Shown in pieces: positions 6,362 to 13,643 of a stretch of 64,000 nucleotides of DNA. The position numbers were made by a program, and so were the translations under genes. The DNA is taken from NCBI RefSeq assembly GCF_017676345.1, contig NZ_JAFFZM010000015.1, positions 124,001 to 188,000 on the forward strand, given 5' to 3'. Every line of letters starts with the position of its first letter. Position 1 is the first letter of the stretch. The stretch comes from Streptomyces smyrnaeus (lineage in GTDB: Bacteria; Actinomycetota; Actinomycetes; Streptomycetales; Streptomycetaceae). The notes beneath the pieces were generated by a model. The model was not told the DNA's origin. It saw only the letters and a list, made by a program, of their open reading frames with translations, and did not search any database.

Positions 6362-9025
6362 ATGTCATCTGGAGCGCAACCGCGGCGTGGTCGGCTGCGG
6401 GTCTTCCTCGGGGCGGCGCCCGGTGTCGGCAAGACCTACGCCGTGCTCTCCGAGGCGCACCGCCGGGTCGAGCGGGGCACCGATGTGGTCGTCGGGTTCG
6501 TCGAGCACCACGACCGGCCGCGTACCGAGGTGCTGCTGCACGGTCTCGAACAGGTGCCGCGCCGCGAGGTCACCTACCGCGGCGCCGTGCTCACCGAGAT
6601 GGACACGGAGGCGGTGCTCGCACGCCGCCCCGCCGTGACCGTGGTGGACGAGTTGGCGCACACCAATGTGCCCGGGTCGCGGAACGCCAAGCGCTGGCAG
6701 GACGTCGAGGAACTGCTGGCCGCGGGGATCGATGTCGTCTCCACGGTCAACATCCAGCATCTGGAGTCGCTCGGTGACGTGGTGGAGTCGATCACGGGTG
6801 TGCGGCAGCGGGAGACCGTGCCGGACGAGGTGGTGCGGCGCGCCGACCAGATCGAACTGGTCGACATGTCACCGCAGGCGCTGCGCCGCCGGATGGCGCA
6901 CGGCAACATCTACGCGCCGGACAAGGTGGACGCGGCGCTCTCCAACTACTTCCGGCCCGGCAATCTGACGGCCCTGCGGGAGCTGGCGCTGCTGTGGACG
7001 GCCGACCGGGTCGACGAATACCTCCAGCAGTACCGCTCCGAGCACCGCATACGTACCACCTGGCAGGCCCGCGAACGGATCGTCGTCGGCCTCACCGGCG
7101 GGCCCGAGGGACGCACCCTCATCCGCCGTGCGTCCCGGATGGCGGCCAAAGGGTCGGGCAGCGAGATCCTGGCCGTCCACATCTCCCGCGCCGACGGCCT
7201 CACCTCGGCCTCGCCCAAGGAACTGGCCCTCCAGCGCACCCTCGTGGAGGACCTGGGCGGCACCTACCACCACGTCATCGGCGACGACATCCCGCAGGCC
7301 CTGCTGGAGTTCGCGCGCGGCGTCAACGCGACGCAGATCGTGCTCGGCTCCTCGCGCCGCAAGACCTGGCAGTACGTGTTCGGGCCGGGGGTCGGTGCCA
7401 CCGTCGCCCGCGACTCGGGGCCGGACCTGGACGTCCACATCGTCACCCACGAAGAGGTCGCCAAGGGGCGGGGGCTGCCCGGGGCGCGGGCGGCGCGGCT
7501 GGGCACCGCACGGGTCGTCGCGGGCTGGCTGACCGCGTTCGCCGCCCCGCCGCTGCTGACGTTCCTGATGCTGGCCGGTGACCCGGGTATCGGCTTCACC
7601 AACGACGTCCTGCTGTTCCTGGTGCTGACCGTCGCCGCCGGGCTGGTGGGCGGGCTGCTGCCCGCGCTGGCCTCGGCCGCCGTGTGCTCGGGGCTGATGA
7701 ACTACTACTTCACCGACCCCGTCCGCACCTGGACCATCAGCGACGGCCGCAACATCGTCTCGCTCGCCGTCTTCTTCGGCGTCGCCGTCGCCGTCGCCTC
7801 GGTGGTGGATCTGGCGGCCCGCCGCACCCAGCAGGCGGCCAGGCTGCGCGCCGAGTCGGAGATCCTCTCCACCCTGGCGGGCAGCGTGCTGCGCGGCGAG
7901 GCGCGGCACGGAACCGGCGGCCCCGGCACGGGACCCAGCCTGGACGCGCTGCTGGAGCGGGTGCGGGAGACCTTCGCCATGGACCGCGTGGCGCTGCTGG
8001 AGCGGGCCGACGAACGGGCCGCCTGGACCTGCGCGGGCAGCGTGGGCACCACCGGCTCGGACAAGCCGCTGGCCACCCCGGAGGACGGCGACACGGACAT
8101 GCCCGTCGGGGACAACATGATGCTGGTGCTGGCGGGCCGGGTGCTGCCCGCCGAGGACCGCCGGGTACTCGCCGCCTTCGCCGCACAGGCCGCCGGGGTG
8201 CTCGACCGGCAGCGGCTGCTGGGCGAGGCCGAGCAGGCCCGCGAACTGGCCGAGGGCAACCGCATCCGCACCGCGCTGCTGGCGGCCGTCTCGCACGACC
8301 TGCGCACCCCGCTGGCCGCCATCAAGGCGTCCGTCTCCTCGCTGCGCTCCGACGACGTGCAGTGGTCGGCGGAGGACGAGGCGGAGTTGCTGGGCGCGAT
8401 CGAGGAGGGCGCCGACAAACTCGACAACCTCGTCGGCAACCTGCTGGACATGTCCCGCCTGCAGACCGGCACCGTCAAGCCGCTCATCAAGGACATCAGC
8501 CTGGAAGAGGTCGTGCCCAAGGCCCTGGGCGGGGTGCCGGAGGGCAGCGTGCGGCTGGCCGTCGCCGAGGCGCTGCCGCTGGTCGCCGTCGATCCCGGGC
8601 TGCTGGAGCGCACCGTGGCCAACCTGGTGGAGAACGCGGTCAAGTACAGCCCCGACGGCAAGAAGGTGCTGGTGCGGGCCAGCGCGCTGGCCGACCGGGT
8701 GGAGGTCCGCGTCACCGACCGCGGTCCCGGCGTTCCCGACAGCGACAAGGACCGCATCTTCGAGCCCTTCCAGCGCTACGGCGACGCCCCCGGAGGTGCC
8801 GGCGTCGGGCTCGGACTCGCCGTCGCCCGCGGCTTCGCCGAGGCGATGGGCGGCACCCTGGAGGCCGAGGACACCCCGGGCGGCGGGATGACCATGGTGC
8901 TCACCCTGCGTGCGGCGCACAGCCGCGGGCCCGCACGCCCCCGGCCCGCCGGCCGGACCGGCGCACCGGACCAACCACAGCCGCAGCCGCAGCCGCAACC
9001 AGAGCCGCAGCGCTCCGGCGGCTGA
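6362..9025 (+). CDS. kdpD: KdpD-type sensor histidine kinase
   Basis: An 887-residue membrane kinase with the full KdpD layout. The N-terminal KdpD domain carries Walker A GAAPGVGKT (about 17-25) and the DELAHTN motif, a universal-stress-protein-like domain follows (about 235-370), then four close transmembrane helices (about 385-490), a GAF-like region, HisKA with H645 (SHDLRTP) and HATPase_c (GVGLGLAVARGF). The length is close to the usual ~890. The C-terminus ends in a Pro-Gln repeat tail. KdpD proteins sense K+ limitation or ionic stress and phosphorylate KdpE, encoded 31 bases downstream. No kdpFABC genes occur in the window, so the target genes are elsewhere or different. Confidence 0.9.
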   Translation: MSSGAQPRRGRLRVFLGAAPGVGKTYAVLSEAHRRVERGTDVVVGFVEHHDRPRTEVLLHGLEQVPRREVTYRGAVLTEMDTEAVLARRPAVTVVDELAHTNVPGSRNAKRWQDVEELLAAGIDVVSTVNIQHLESLGDVVESITGVRQRETVPDEVVRRADQIELVDMSPQALRRRMAHGNIYAPDKVDAALSNYFRPGNLTALRELALLWTADRVDEYLQQYRSEHRIRTTWQARERIVVGLTGGPEGRTLIRRASRMAAKGSGSEILAVHISRADGLTSASPKELALQRTLVEDLGGTYHHVIGDDIPQALLEFARGVNATQIVLGSSRRKTWQYVFGPGVGATVARDSGPDLDVHIVTHEEVAKGRGLPGARAARLGTARVVAGWLTAFAAPPLLTFLMLAGDPGIGFTNDVLLFLVLTVAAGLVGGLLPALASAAVCSGLMNYYFTDPVRTWTISDGRNIVSLAVFFGVAVAVASVVDLAARRTQQAARLRAESEILSTLAGSVLRGEARHGTGGPGTGPSLDALLERVRETFAMDRVALLERADERAAWTCAGSVGTTGSDKPLATPEDGDTDMPVGDNMMLVLAGRVLPAEDRRVLAAFAAQAAGVLDRQRLLGEAEQARELAEGNRIRTALLAAVSHDLRTPLAAIKASVSSLRSDDVQWSAEDEAELLGAIEEGADKLDNLVGNLLDMSRLQTGTVKPLIKDISLEEVVPKALGGVPEGSVRLAVAEALPLVAVDPGLLERTVANLVENAVKYSPDGKKVLVRASALADRVEVRVTDRGPGVPDSDKDRIFEPFQRYGDAPGGAGVGLGLAVARGFAEAMGGTLEAEDTPGGGMTMVLTLRAAHSRGPARPRPAGRTGAPDQPQPQPQPQPEPQRSGG

Positions 9026-9056
9026 GCGGCCACAACGGAATCGAGAGGAAACAAGC

Positions 9057-9743
9057 ATGCACCGGGTGCTCGTGGTCGACGACGAACCGCAGATCGTCCG
9101 CGCCCTCGTGATCAATCTCAAGGCACGCAAGTACGAGGTGGACGCAGCGCACGACGGCGCCACCGCGCTGCGCATGGCCGCCGACCGGCACCCCGACGCC
9201 ATCGTCCTGGACCTGGGCCTGCCCGACATGGACGGGGTCGACGTCATCCGCGGCATCCGCGGCTGGACCCGGGTCCCGATCCTGGTGCTCTCGGCCCGGC
9301 AGACCTCGGACGAGAAGGTGGAGGCGCTGGACGCGGGCGCTGACGACTACGTCACCAAGCCGTTCGGCATGGACGAACTGCTGGCCCGGCTGCGTGCCGC
9401 CGTACGCCGCGCCGAGCCCCCGGCGGGCGTCCCGGACGGCGCCGGCGTCATCGAGACCGACACCTTCACCGTGGACCTGGCGGCCAAGAAGGTGCACCGG
9501 AACGGCGGGGACGTACGGCTCACCCCCACCGAGTGGCACCTGCTGGAGGTGCTGGTGCGCAACCCCGGCCGACTGGTGAGCCAGAAGCAGCTGCTGAAGG
9601 AGGTCTGGGGCCCCTCGTACGGCACCGAGACCAACTATCTGCGCGTCTACATGGCCCAGCTCCGCCGCAAGCTGGAGTCCGACCCCTCCCACCCCCGGCA
9701 CTTCGTGACGGAGGCGGGGATGGGGTACCGCTTCGAGAAGTGA
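9057..9743 (+). CDS. kdpE: KdpE-type response regulator
   Basis: A 228-residue OmpR-family response regulator. The receiver domain shows D8-D9, phospho-acceptor D52 (VLDLGLPDMDG) and K101 (YVTKPF). The winged-helix domain ends with the typical TEAGMGYRF. ATG at 9057 has a GAGAGGAA ribosome site 6 bases upstream, which favours this start. It directly follows kdpD and is very probably its partner. Known KdpE proteins activate kdpFABC; that operon is not seen here, while trkA-like and KimA-like potassium genes lie 2-6 kb downstream. Confidence 0.9.
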   Translation: MHRVLVVDDEPQIVRALVINLKARKYEVDAAHDGATALRMAADRHPDAIVLDLGLPDMDGVDVIRGIRGWTRVPILVLSARQTSDEKVEALDAGADDYVTKPFGMDELLARLRAAVRRAEPPAGVPDGAGVIETDTFTVDLAAKKVHRNGGDVRLTPTEWHLLEVLVRNPGRLVSQKQLLKEVWGPSYGTETNYLRVYMAQLRRKLESDPSHPRHFVTEAGMGYRFEK

Positions 9744-9826
9744 CCTGGTTCCGGTCCGTCGACGAGTGCGGACCGGGTGCGACCGGCAGGGGAGACGGGC
9801 CGCGGTCCGGCGGTACCCTGGCGGTT

Positions 9827-10231
9827 ATGACTGGCACCACCCGAGAGCAGCGGGGCACGGGAAGCGGGCGGTTCCGACGGTTCCTGGAACGGCTCTCCTC
9901 CTCCGAGGAGGACCTGCGGTCGGCCGAGCTGCGTGAGGAGGCCGAGGACACCGGCTGTGCCCGCATCTCCGAGTGCACCGACCGCGAGATGGTGCGGGTA
10001 ACCGGTACGCTGCGCACCGTGACTCTGCGGCCACGCGCGGGAGTGCCCACCCTGGAGGCCGAACTGTTCGACGGCTCGGCCTCGCTGGACATCGTCTGGC
10101 TGGGCCGCCGCTCCATCGCGGGGATCGAGCCGGGCCGCAAGCTGATCGCCTGGGGGCGGATCACCGCCAATCGCGGCCGCCCCGTGATGTTCAATCCCAA
10201 ATACGAGCTGCGACCCCTCGGACAGGAGTAG
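9827..10231 (+). CDS. OB-fold nucleic-acid-binding domain protein
   Basis: A 134-residue protein with an OB-fold domain across roughly residues 50-130: VRVTGTLRTVTLRPR, LEAELFDGSASLDIVWLGRRS and GRKLIAWGRI follow the strand pattern of RecG/tRNA-anticodon-type OB domains. The first 45 residues are charged and helical (RRFLERLSSSEEDLRSAELREEA). ATG at 9827 is preceded 7 bases upstream by TACCCT, a possible -10 that would make the mRNA nearly leaderless, but no good -35 is visible. The next gene starts 3 bases after its stop, so OB-fold and DUF3159 genes are probably co-transcribed. The exact nucleic-acid role is unknown. Confidence 0.8.
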   Translation: MTGTTREQRGTGSGRFRRFLERLSSSEEDLRSAELREEAEDTGCARISECTDREMVRVTGTLRTVTLRPRAGVPTLEAELFDGSASLDIVWLGRRSIAGIEPGRKLIAWGRITANRGRPVMFNPKYELRPLGQE

Positions 10232-10234
10232 CGG

Positions 10235-10981
10235 GTGACCTCTCCCGACAAGCGGACCGAAGCGGAGGAGCCGGACGGGCAGCCGACCGGTGAGACCGGA
10301 TCGCACGCCGTGACCGAAGCGGCACTGTTCGAGGCGTTCGGCGGTGTACGCGGCCTGGTCGAGACGACTGTGCCCGGCCTGGTGTTCATCGGGATGTACA
10401 CGGTGAACAAGGACATCCACGCCGCCGCCATCACCGCACTGGTGATCTCCGGCGCGATGGTCGTCGTCCGGCTGCTGCGCAAGGACACCATCAAGCACGC
10501 GTTCAGCGGGATCTTCGGCGTCGGCTTCGGCGTGCTCTTCGCGATGATGACCGGCAACGCCAAGGACTTCTACCTGCCGGGCATGCTCTACACGCTCGGC
10601 CTGGCGCTCGCGTACATCGTCACCTCGCTGGCAGGCGTCCCCCTCCTGGGACTGGTGCTCGGACCGGTGTTCAAGGAGAACCTGTCCTGGCGCAAGCGCA
10701 ATCCGGGCCGTAAGAAGGCCTACACCAAGGCCAGTTACGCGTGGGGCTTCATCCTGCTCGGCAAGTCCGCCGTGCTCTTTCCGCTCTACTTCTGGGGCGA
10801 CACCACGCAGTTCGGCTGGGTGACCGTCATTCTCAAGATCCCGCCGTTCCTGCTGGCGGTCTACCTCACCTGGATCTTCCTGGCCAAGGCACCGCCGCCG
10901 ATCAACGTCATCGCGGAGATGGAGGCCGAGGAGGAAGCGGCCAAGGCCGAGAAGGCCGCGGCGAAGGCCGCCAATTCCTGA
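10235..10981 (+). CDS. DUF3159 family membrane protein
   Basis: A 248-residue integral membrane protein of the DUF3159 family, with about six hydrophobic helices between residues 40 and 225 (for example VETTVPGLVFIGMYTVNK and YAWGFILLGKSAVLFPLYF). The N-terminal 30 residues and the C-terminal tail (EAEEEAAKAEKAAAKAA) are charged and cytoplasmic. A motif with conserved Arg/Lys and Trp (FKENLSWRKRNPGRKKAY) follows the fourth helix. No transport or enzyme function is known to me. GTG at 10235 lies 3 bases after the OB-fold stop. The neighbourhood of potassium genes may be coincidental. Confidence 0.82.
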   Translation: MTSPDKRTEAEEPDGQPTGETGSHAVTEAALFEAFGGVRGLVETTVPGLVFIGMYTVNKDIHAAAITALVISGAMVVVRLLRKDTIKHAFSGIFGVGFGVLFAMMTGNAKDFYLPGMLYTLGLALAYIVTSLAGVPLLGLVLGPVFKENLSWRKRNPGRKKAYTKASYAWGFILLGKSAVLFPLYFWGDTTQFGWVTVILKIPPFLLAVYLTWIFLAKAPPPINVIAEMEAEEEAAKAEKAAAKAANS

Positions 10982-11004
10982 GAGCCGAACGAGGCGGGGC
11001 GGCG

Positions 11005-12000
11005 ATGGAGAAGCCCGCACGAACCGGACGGTCCGCCCCCGGAGCGGCCGACCGCAGGACGCTGCTGCGCACCGCGCTGGCGGCGGCCACCACCGTCGGC
11101 ACCGGCGGCGCCCTCGCGGCATGCGGCCCGGGCGGTGACCAGCAGCAGGACGCATCCCCCTTCACCGGCGAGCGGCGCCGGGGTGAGCACGTACTGGCCG
11201 TGAAGGTCGACAACGTGGCACCGGCTCGCCCGCAGACCGGGCTGGAGCACGCCGACATCGTCTACATCGAACAGGTCGAGGCGGGCCTCAGCCGCATACT
11301 GGCCGTCTTCGCCTCCCACCTCCCCACCACCGTCGGGCCGGTCCGCAGCGCCCGCGAGTCCGACATCGAACTGCTGCGCCAGTTCGGCGAGCCCGCACTG
11401 GCCTTCTCCGGCGTCCAGTCCGCGCTCATGCCGACCCTGGAAGCCACCTCGCTGCACCTGCTGCCGCCCGGTGAGCTGACCGACGGCTACACCCGGGACC
11501 CCGCCCGTCGCGCCCCGCACAACCTCTACCTCAAGGCCCGCCGCGCCGAACGCGCGGCCCCCGACGCCTCGGCGCCCCGGGACATCGGCTTCCGCTTCGG
11601 TGCGGCACCCGGCGGCGGACACCGGACGGAGCGGGAGACCGTGCGCTACCCCGCGGCACGCCTCACCTTCACCTGGTCCCCGGACCGGCGCGGCTGGCCG
11701 GTGGCCATGGACGGCGCCCCGGCACGCTCCCGCAGCGCCGGACGGCTCGCGCCCGCCACCGTCGTGATCCAGTACGTGACCGTGCGCCGGTCCCGTTTCC
11801 ACGACAGCTCCGGCAGTGTGACCCCGTACACCGAGACCGTCGGCTCCGGCGACGCGCTGGTGCTGCGGGACGGCAAGGCCTACGACGCCCACTGGTCGCG
11901 CACCTCGGCGAACGGCGGCACCACCTTCAGCGACCGCGAGGGGCGCCGACTGCCCTTCGCGCGCGGCCAGGTGTGGGTCGTGCTCGTGAAGAAGGACTGA
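11005..12000 (+). CDS. DUF3048 (YerB-like) lipoprotein
   Basis: A 331-residue exported lipoprotein. The signal region contains a twin-arginine-like RRTLLRTALAAA segment followed by the lipobox LAAC at about residues 37-40, so the mature protein is probably anchored to the outer face of the membrane. The body matches DUF3048/YerB (VKVDNVAPARPQTGLEHADIVYIEQVEAG, VGPVRSARESDIELLRQF, APHNLYL). DUF3048 proteins have an unknown, possibly cell-wall-associated role. ATG at 11005 follows the DUF3159 stop by 23 bases. A possible terminator lies between this gene and the convergent trkA. Confidence 0.85.
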   Translation: MEKPARTGRSAPGAADRRTLLRTALAAATTVGTGGALAACGPGGDQQQDASPFTGERRRGEHVLAVKVDNVAPARPQTGLEHADIVYIEQVEAGLSRILAVFASHLPTTVGPVRSARESDIELLRQFGEPALAFSGVQSALMPTLEATSLHLLPPGELTDGYTRDPARRAPHNLYLKARRAERAAPDASAPRDIGFRFGAAPGGGHRTERETVRYPAARLTFTWSPDRRGWPVAMDGAPARSRSAGRLAPATVVIQYVTVRRSRFHDSSGSVTPYTETVGSGDALVLRDGKAYDAHWSRTSANGGTTFSDREGRRLPFARGQVWVVLVKKD

Positions 12001-12035
12001 CGGCGCCGGCCCGAAGCGCAGGCGCAGCCGACTGT

Positions 12036-12077
12036 GGGCGCCGAGCCGGCTAGGGTGCCGAGCCAGCTGTGGCGCCC
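12036..12077. terminator. Possible bidirectional terminator between convergent genes
   Basis: GGGCGCC at 12036-12042 pairs with GGCGCCC at 12071-12077, and near-repeats of GAGCCGGCT and GAGCCAGCT lie between. It sits in the 82-bp gap between the DUF3048 stop and the trkA stop. Confidence 0.45.
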
Positions 12078-12082
12078 GTCGG

Positions 12083-12745
12083 TCACCCGCGGGTCGAGAG
12101 AAGCTCCTCCAGCTGTTCCTCCCGTGCGGGCGCGGCGACGAAGAGCAGCTCGTCGCCGGCCTCCAGGGCGTCGTCCGGGTCCGGTGTCAGCACCCGGGAA
12201 CCGCGGATGATCGTCACCAACGAGGTGTCCTCCGGCCAGCTCACATCGCCCACGCGGGTGCCCGCCAGGGTGGACTCCGGCGGCAGCGTCAGCTCGACCA
12301 GGTTCGCTTCGCCCTGCGAGAAGCGCAGCAGCCGCACCAGATCACCGACGCTGACGGCCTCCTCCACCAGCGCCGACATCAGACGCGGCGTCGAGACGGC
12401 GACATCCACGCCCCACGACTCGTTGAACAGCCACTCGTTCTTCGGGTTGTTGACCCGGGCCACGACCCGCGGCACCCCGTACTCCGTCTTGGCCAACAGG
12501 GAGACAACCAGATTGACCTTGTCGTCCCCCGTCGCCGCGATCACCACATGGCAGCGCTCCAGCGCCGCCTCGTCGAGCGAGGTGATCTCACACGCGTCGG
12601 CCAGCAGCCACTCCGCCTGCGGCACCCGCTCGACCGAGATGGCCGTCGGTGCCTTGTCGATGAGCAGCACCTCGTGCCCGTTCTCCAGCAGTTCGCCCGC
12701 GATGGAGCGACCCACGGCGCCCGCCCCGGCAATCGCCACCCTCAT
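12083..12745 (-). CDS. trkA: TrkA-type potassium uptake regulator (second gene of the pair)
   Basis: A 220-residue cytoplasmic RCK protein that gates a potassium transporter through nucleotide binding. The N-terminal Rossmann domain has AIAGAGAVGRSIAGEL (GxGxxG), the ribose-binding acidic residue in LLIDK, and the segment VVIAATGDDKVN. The C-terminal RCK_C domain spans about 135-220 (EANLVELTLPPESTLAGTRVGDV). It is paralogous to the gene just upstream on the same strand. Its ATG overlaps the stop of the small bridging frame (ATGA), and a GAGAAGGA ribosome site precedes it. In other actinomycetes such pairs (ceoB/ceoC) act together. The KimA-like transporter is transcribed away from the pair. 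Confidence 0.87.
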   Translation of the reverse strand: MRVAIAGAGAVGRSIAGELLENGHEVLLIDKAPTAISVERVPQAEWLLADACEITSLDEAALERCHVVIAATGDDKVNLVVSLLAKTEYGVPRVVARVNNPKNEWLFNESWGVDVAVSTPRLMSALVEEAVSVGDLVRLLRFSQGEANLVELTLPPESTLAGTRVGDVSWPEDTSLVTIIRGSRVLTPDPDDALEAGDELLFVAAPAREEQLEELLSTRG

Positions 12746-12918
12746 GCTGCGTCCTTCTCATTCGCTTCTCCGCCCACGCGGCCAGGTGCGGGTTCGGTGG
12801 TCAGGTGTTGCTCGGTGGCCGCGTGTGCGTCGCTCACGGCGTCCTTCTCGTTCGCTTCTCCGCCCACGCGGCCGGGCGTCTGTTCGCCTGCGTGGCTGGG
12901 CGCGCTTTCCGTGGTCAC
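12742..12918 (-). CDS. Possible 58-residue bridging small protein between the trkA genes
   Basis: A small frame exactly fills the gap between the two trkA genes. Its GTG start overlaps the stop of the upstream trkA (GTGA, 12915-12918) and its TGA overlaps the ATG of the downstream trkA (ATGA, 12742-12745). The product would be hydrophilic, with an internal duplication of PGRVGGEANEKDA. Both copies of the duplication carry a GAGAAGGA ribosome-site sequence, so the frame may be a by-product of a duplicated ribosome-binding region, or a leader that couples translation of the two trkA genes. No domain is recognisable. Whether it is translated is unknown. Confidence 0.4.
   Translation of the reverse strand: MTTESAPSHAGEQTPGRVGGEANEKDAVSDAHAATEQHLTTEPAPGRVGGEANEKDAA
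12751..12873. repeat. 33-bp direct repeat, copies exactly 90 bp apart
   Basis: Copies at 12751-12783 and 12841-12873 are identical except for one base at position 10 (A or G). On the minus strand each carries GAGAAGGA, the ribosome site used by the downstream trkA in one copy. The 90-bp period keeps the reading frame. Confidence 0.9.
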
Positions 12919-13574
12919 GACTCCGGCCCCACAGCGAAAACTTCCTCCACCCGCGCGACCTCGTCGCAGCGCATCATCACATGCACCAGGTCGCCTTCCT
13001 GCAGCACCGTCTGGGACGTGGGCAGTATGGCCTCGCCCAGCCGGGTGAGGAAGGCGATGCGCACGCCCGCCTCCTCCTGGAGCTTGCTGACGCGCTCGCC
13101 GACCCACGCTGCCGAGGTGTGCACCTCGGCGAGTTGTACGGCGCCGCTCGGGTCCCGCCACAGCGGCTCGGAGCCGGACGGCAGCAGCCTGCGCAGCATC
13201 TGGTCCGCGGTCCAGCGCACGGTCGCCACCGTGGGGATGCCGAGCCGCTGGTAGACCTCCGCGCGCCGCGGGTCGTAGATACGCGCGGCCACATGCTTTG
13301 TGCCGAACATCTCACGTGCCACCCGGGCCGCGATGATGTTCGAGTTGTCACCGCTGCTGACCGCGGCGAACGCCCCCGCCTCCTCTATGCCGGCCTCGCG
13401 CAAGGTGTCCTGGTCGAAGCCGATGCCTGTGACCCGGCGGCCGCCGAAGCCCGAGCCAAGGCGCCGGAATGCGGTGGGGTCCCGGTCGATGACCGCGACC
13501 GTATGGCCCTGTCGCTCCAGGGTCTGCGCGAGTTCCGCTCCTACTCGTCCGCAGCCCATGATCACAATGTGCAA
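12915..13574 (-). CDS. trkA: TrkA-type potassium uptake regulator (first gene of the pair)
   Basis: A 219-residue RCK/TrkA protein. The N-terminal NAD-binding Rossmann fold starts at once (VIMGCGRVGAELAQTLERQGH, then VIDRD), with ITGIGFDQD and AVSSGDNSNIIAARVARE later in the domain. The RCK_C domain follows (LAEVHTSAAWVGERVSKLQ, LVHVMMRCDEV). It is homologous to, but clearly diverged from, the downstream paralogue. The ATG at 13574 is 69 bases from the divergent KimA-like gene, so a short shared promoter region could link potassium gating and uptake. Such TrkA pairs regulate K+ transporters; which one this pair controls cannot be read from sequence. Confidence 0.87.
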   Translation of the reverse strand: MHIVIMGCGRVGAELAQTLERQGHTVAVIDRDPTAFRRLGSGFGGRRVTGIGFDQDTLREAGIEEAGAFAAVSSGDNSNIIAARVAREMFGTKHVAARIYDPRRAEVYQRLGIPTVATVRWTADQMLRRLLPSGSEPLWRDPSGAVQLAEVHTSAAWVGERVSKLQEEAGVRIAFLTRLGEAILPTSQTVLQEGDLVHVMMRCDEVARVEEVFAVGPES

Positions 13575-13643
13575 CGCCCGTCCCTTCGTCCCGTACAGCG
13601 GGCCGTCTCAGCATCGCACGACTGACCGCATACGATCCTCTGC

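Noticed and set aside
6869..9256. Long open frame on the minus strand opposite kdpD
   Set aside because: High GC keeps antisense frames open. Its product is Gly/Arg/Gln-rich without motifs, while the plus strand encodes a complete KdpD.
12742..13161. A 139-codon antisense-frame protein overlapping the first trkA
   Set aside because: The part inside trkA is Gly/Arg-rich shadow sequence; only the last 58 codons, between the two genes, merit consideration.
13575..13643. c-di-AMP (ydaO-type) riboswitch upstream of the KimA-like gene
   Set aside because: Only 69 bases separate the divergent genes, and a leaderless start is likely, so there is no room for a riboswitch of over 100 bases.
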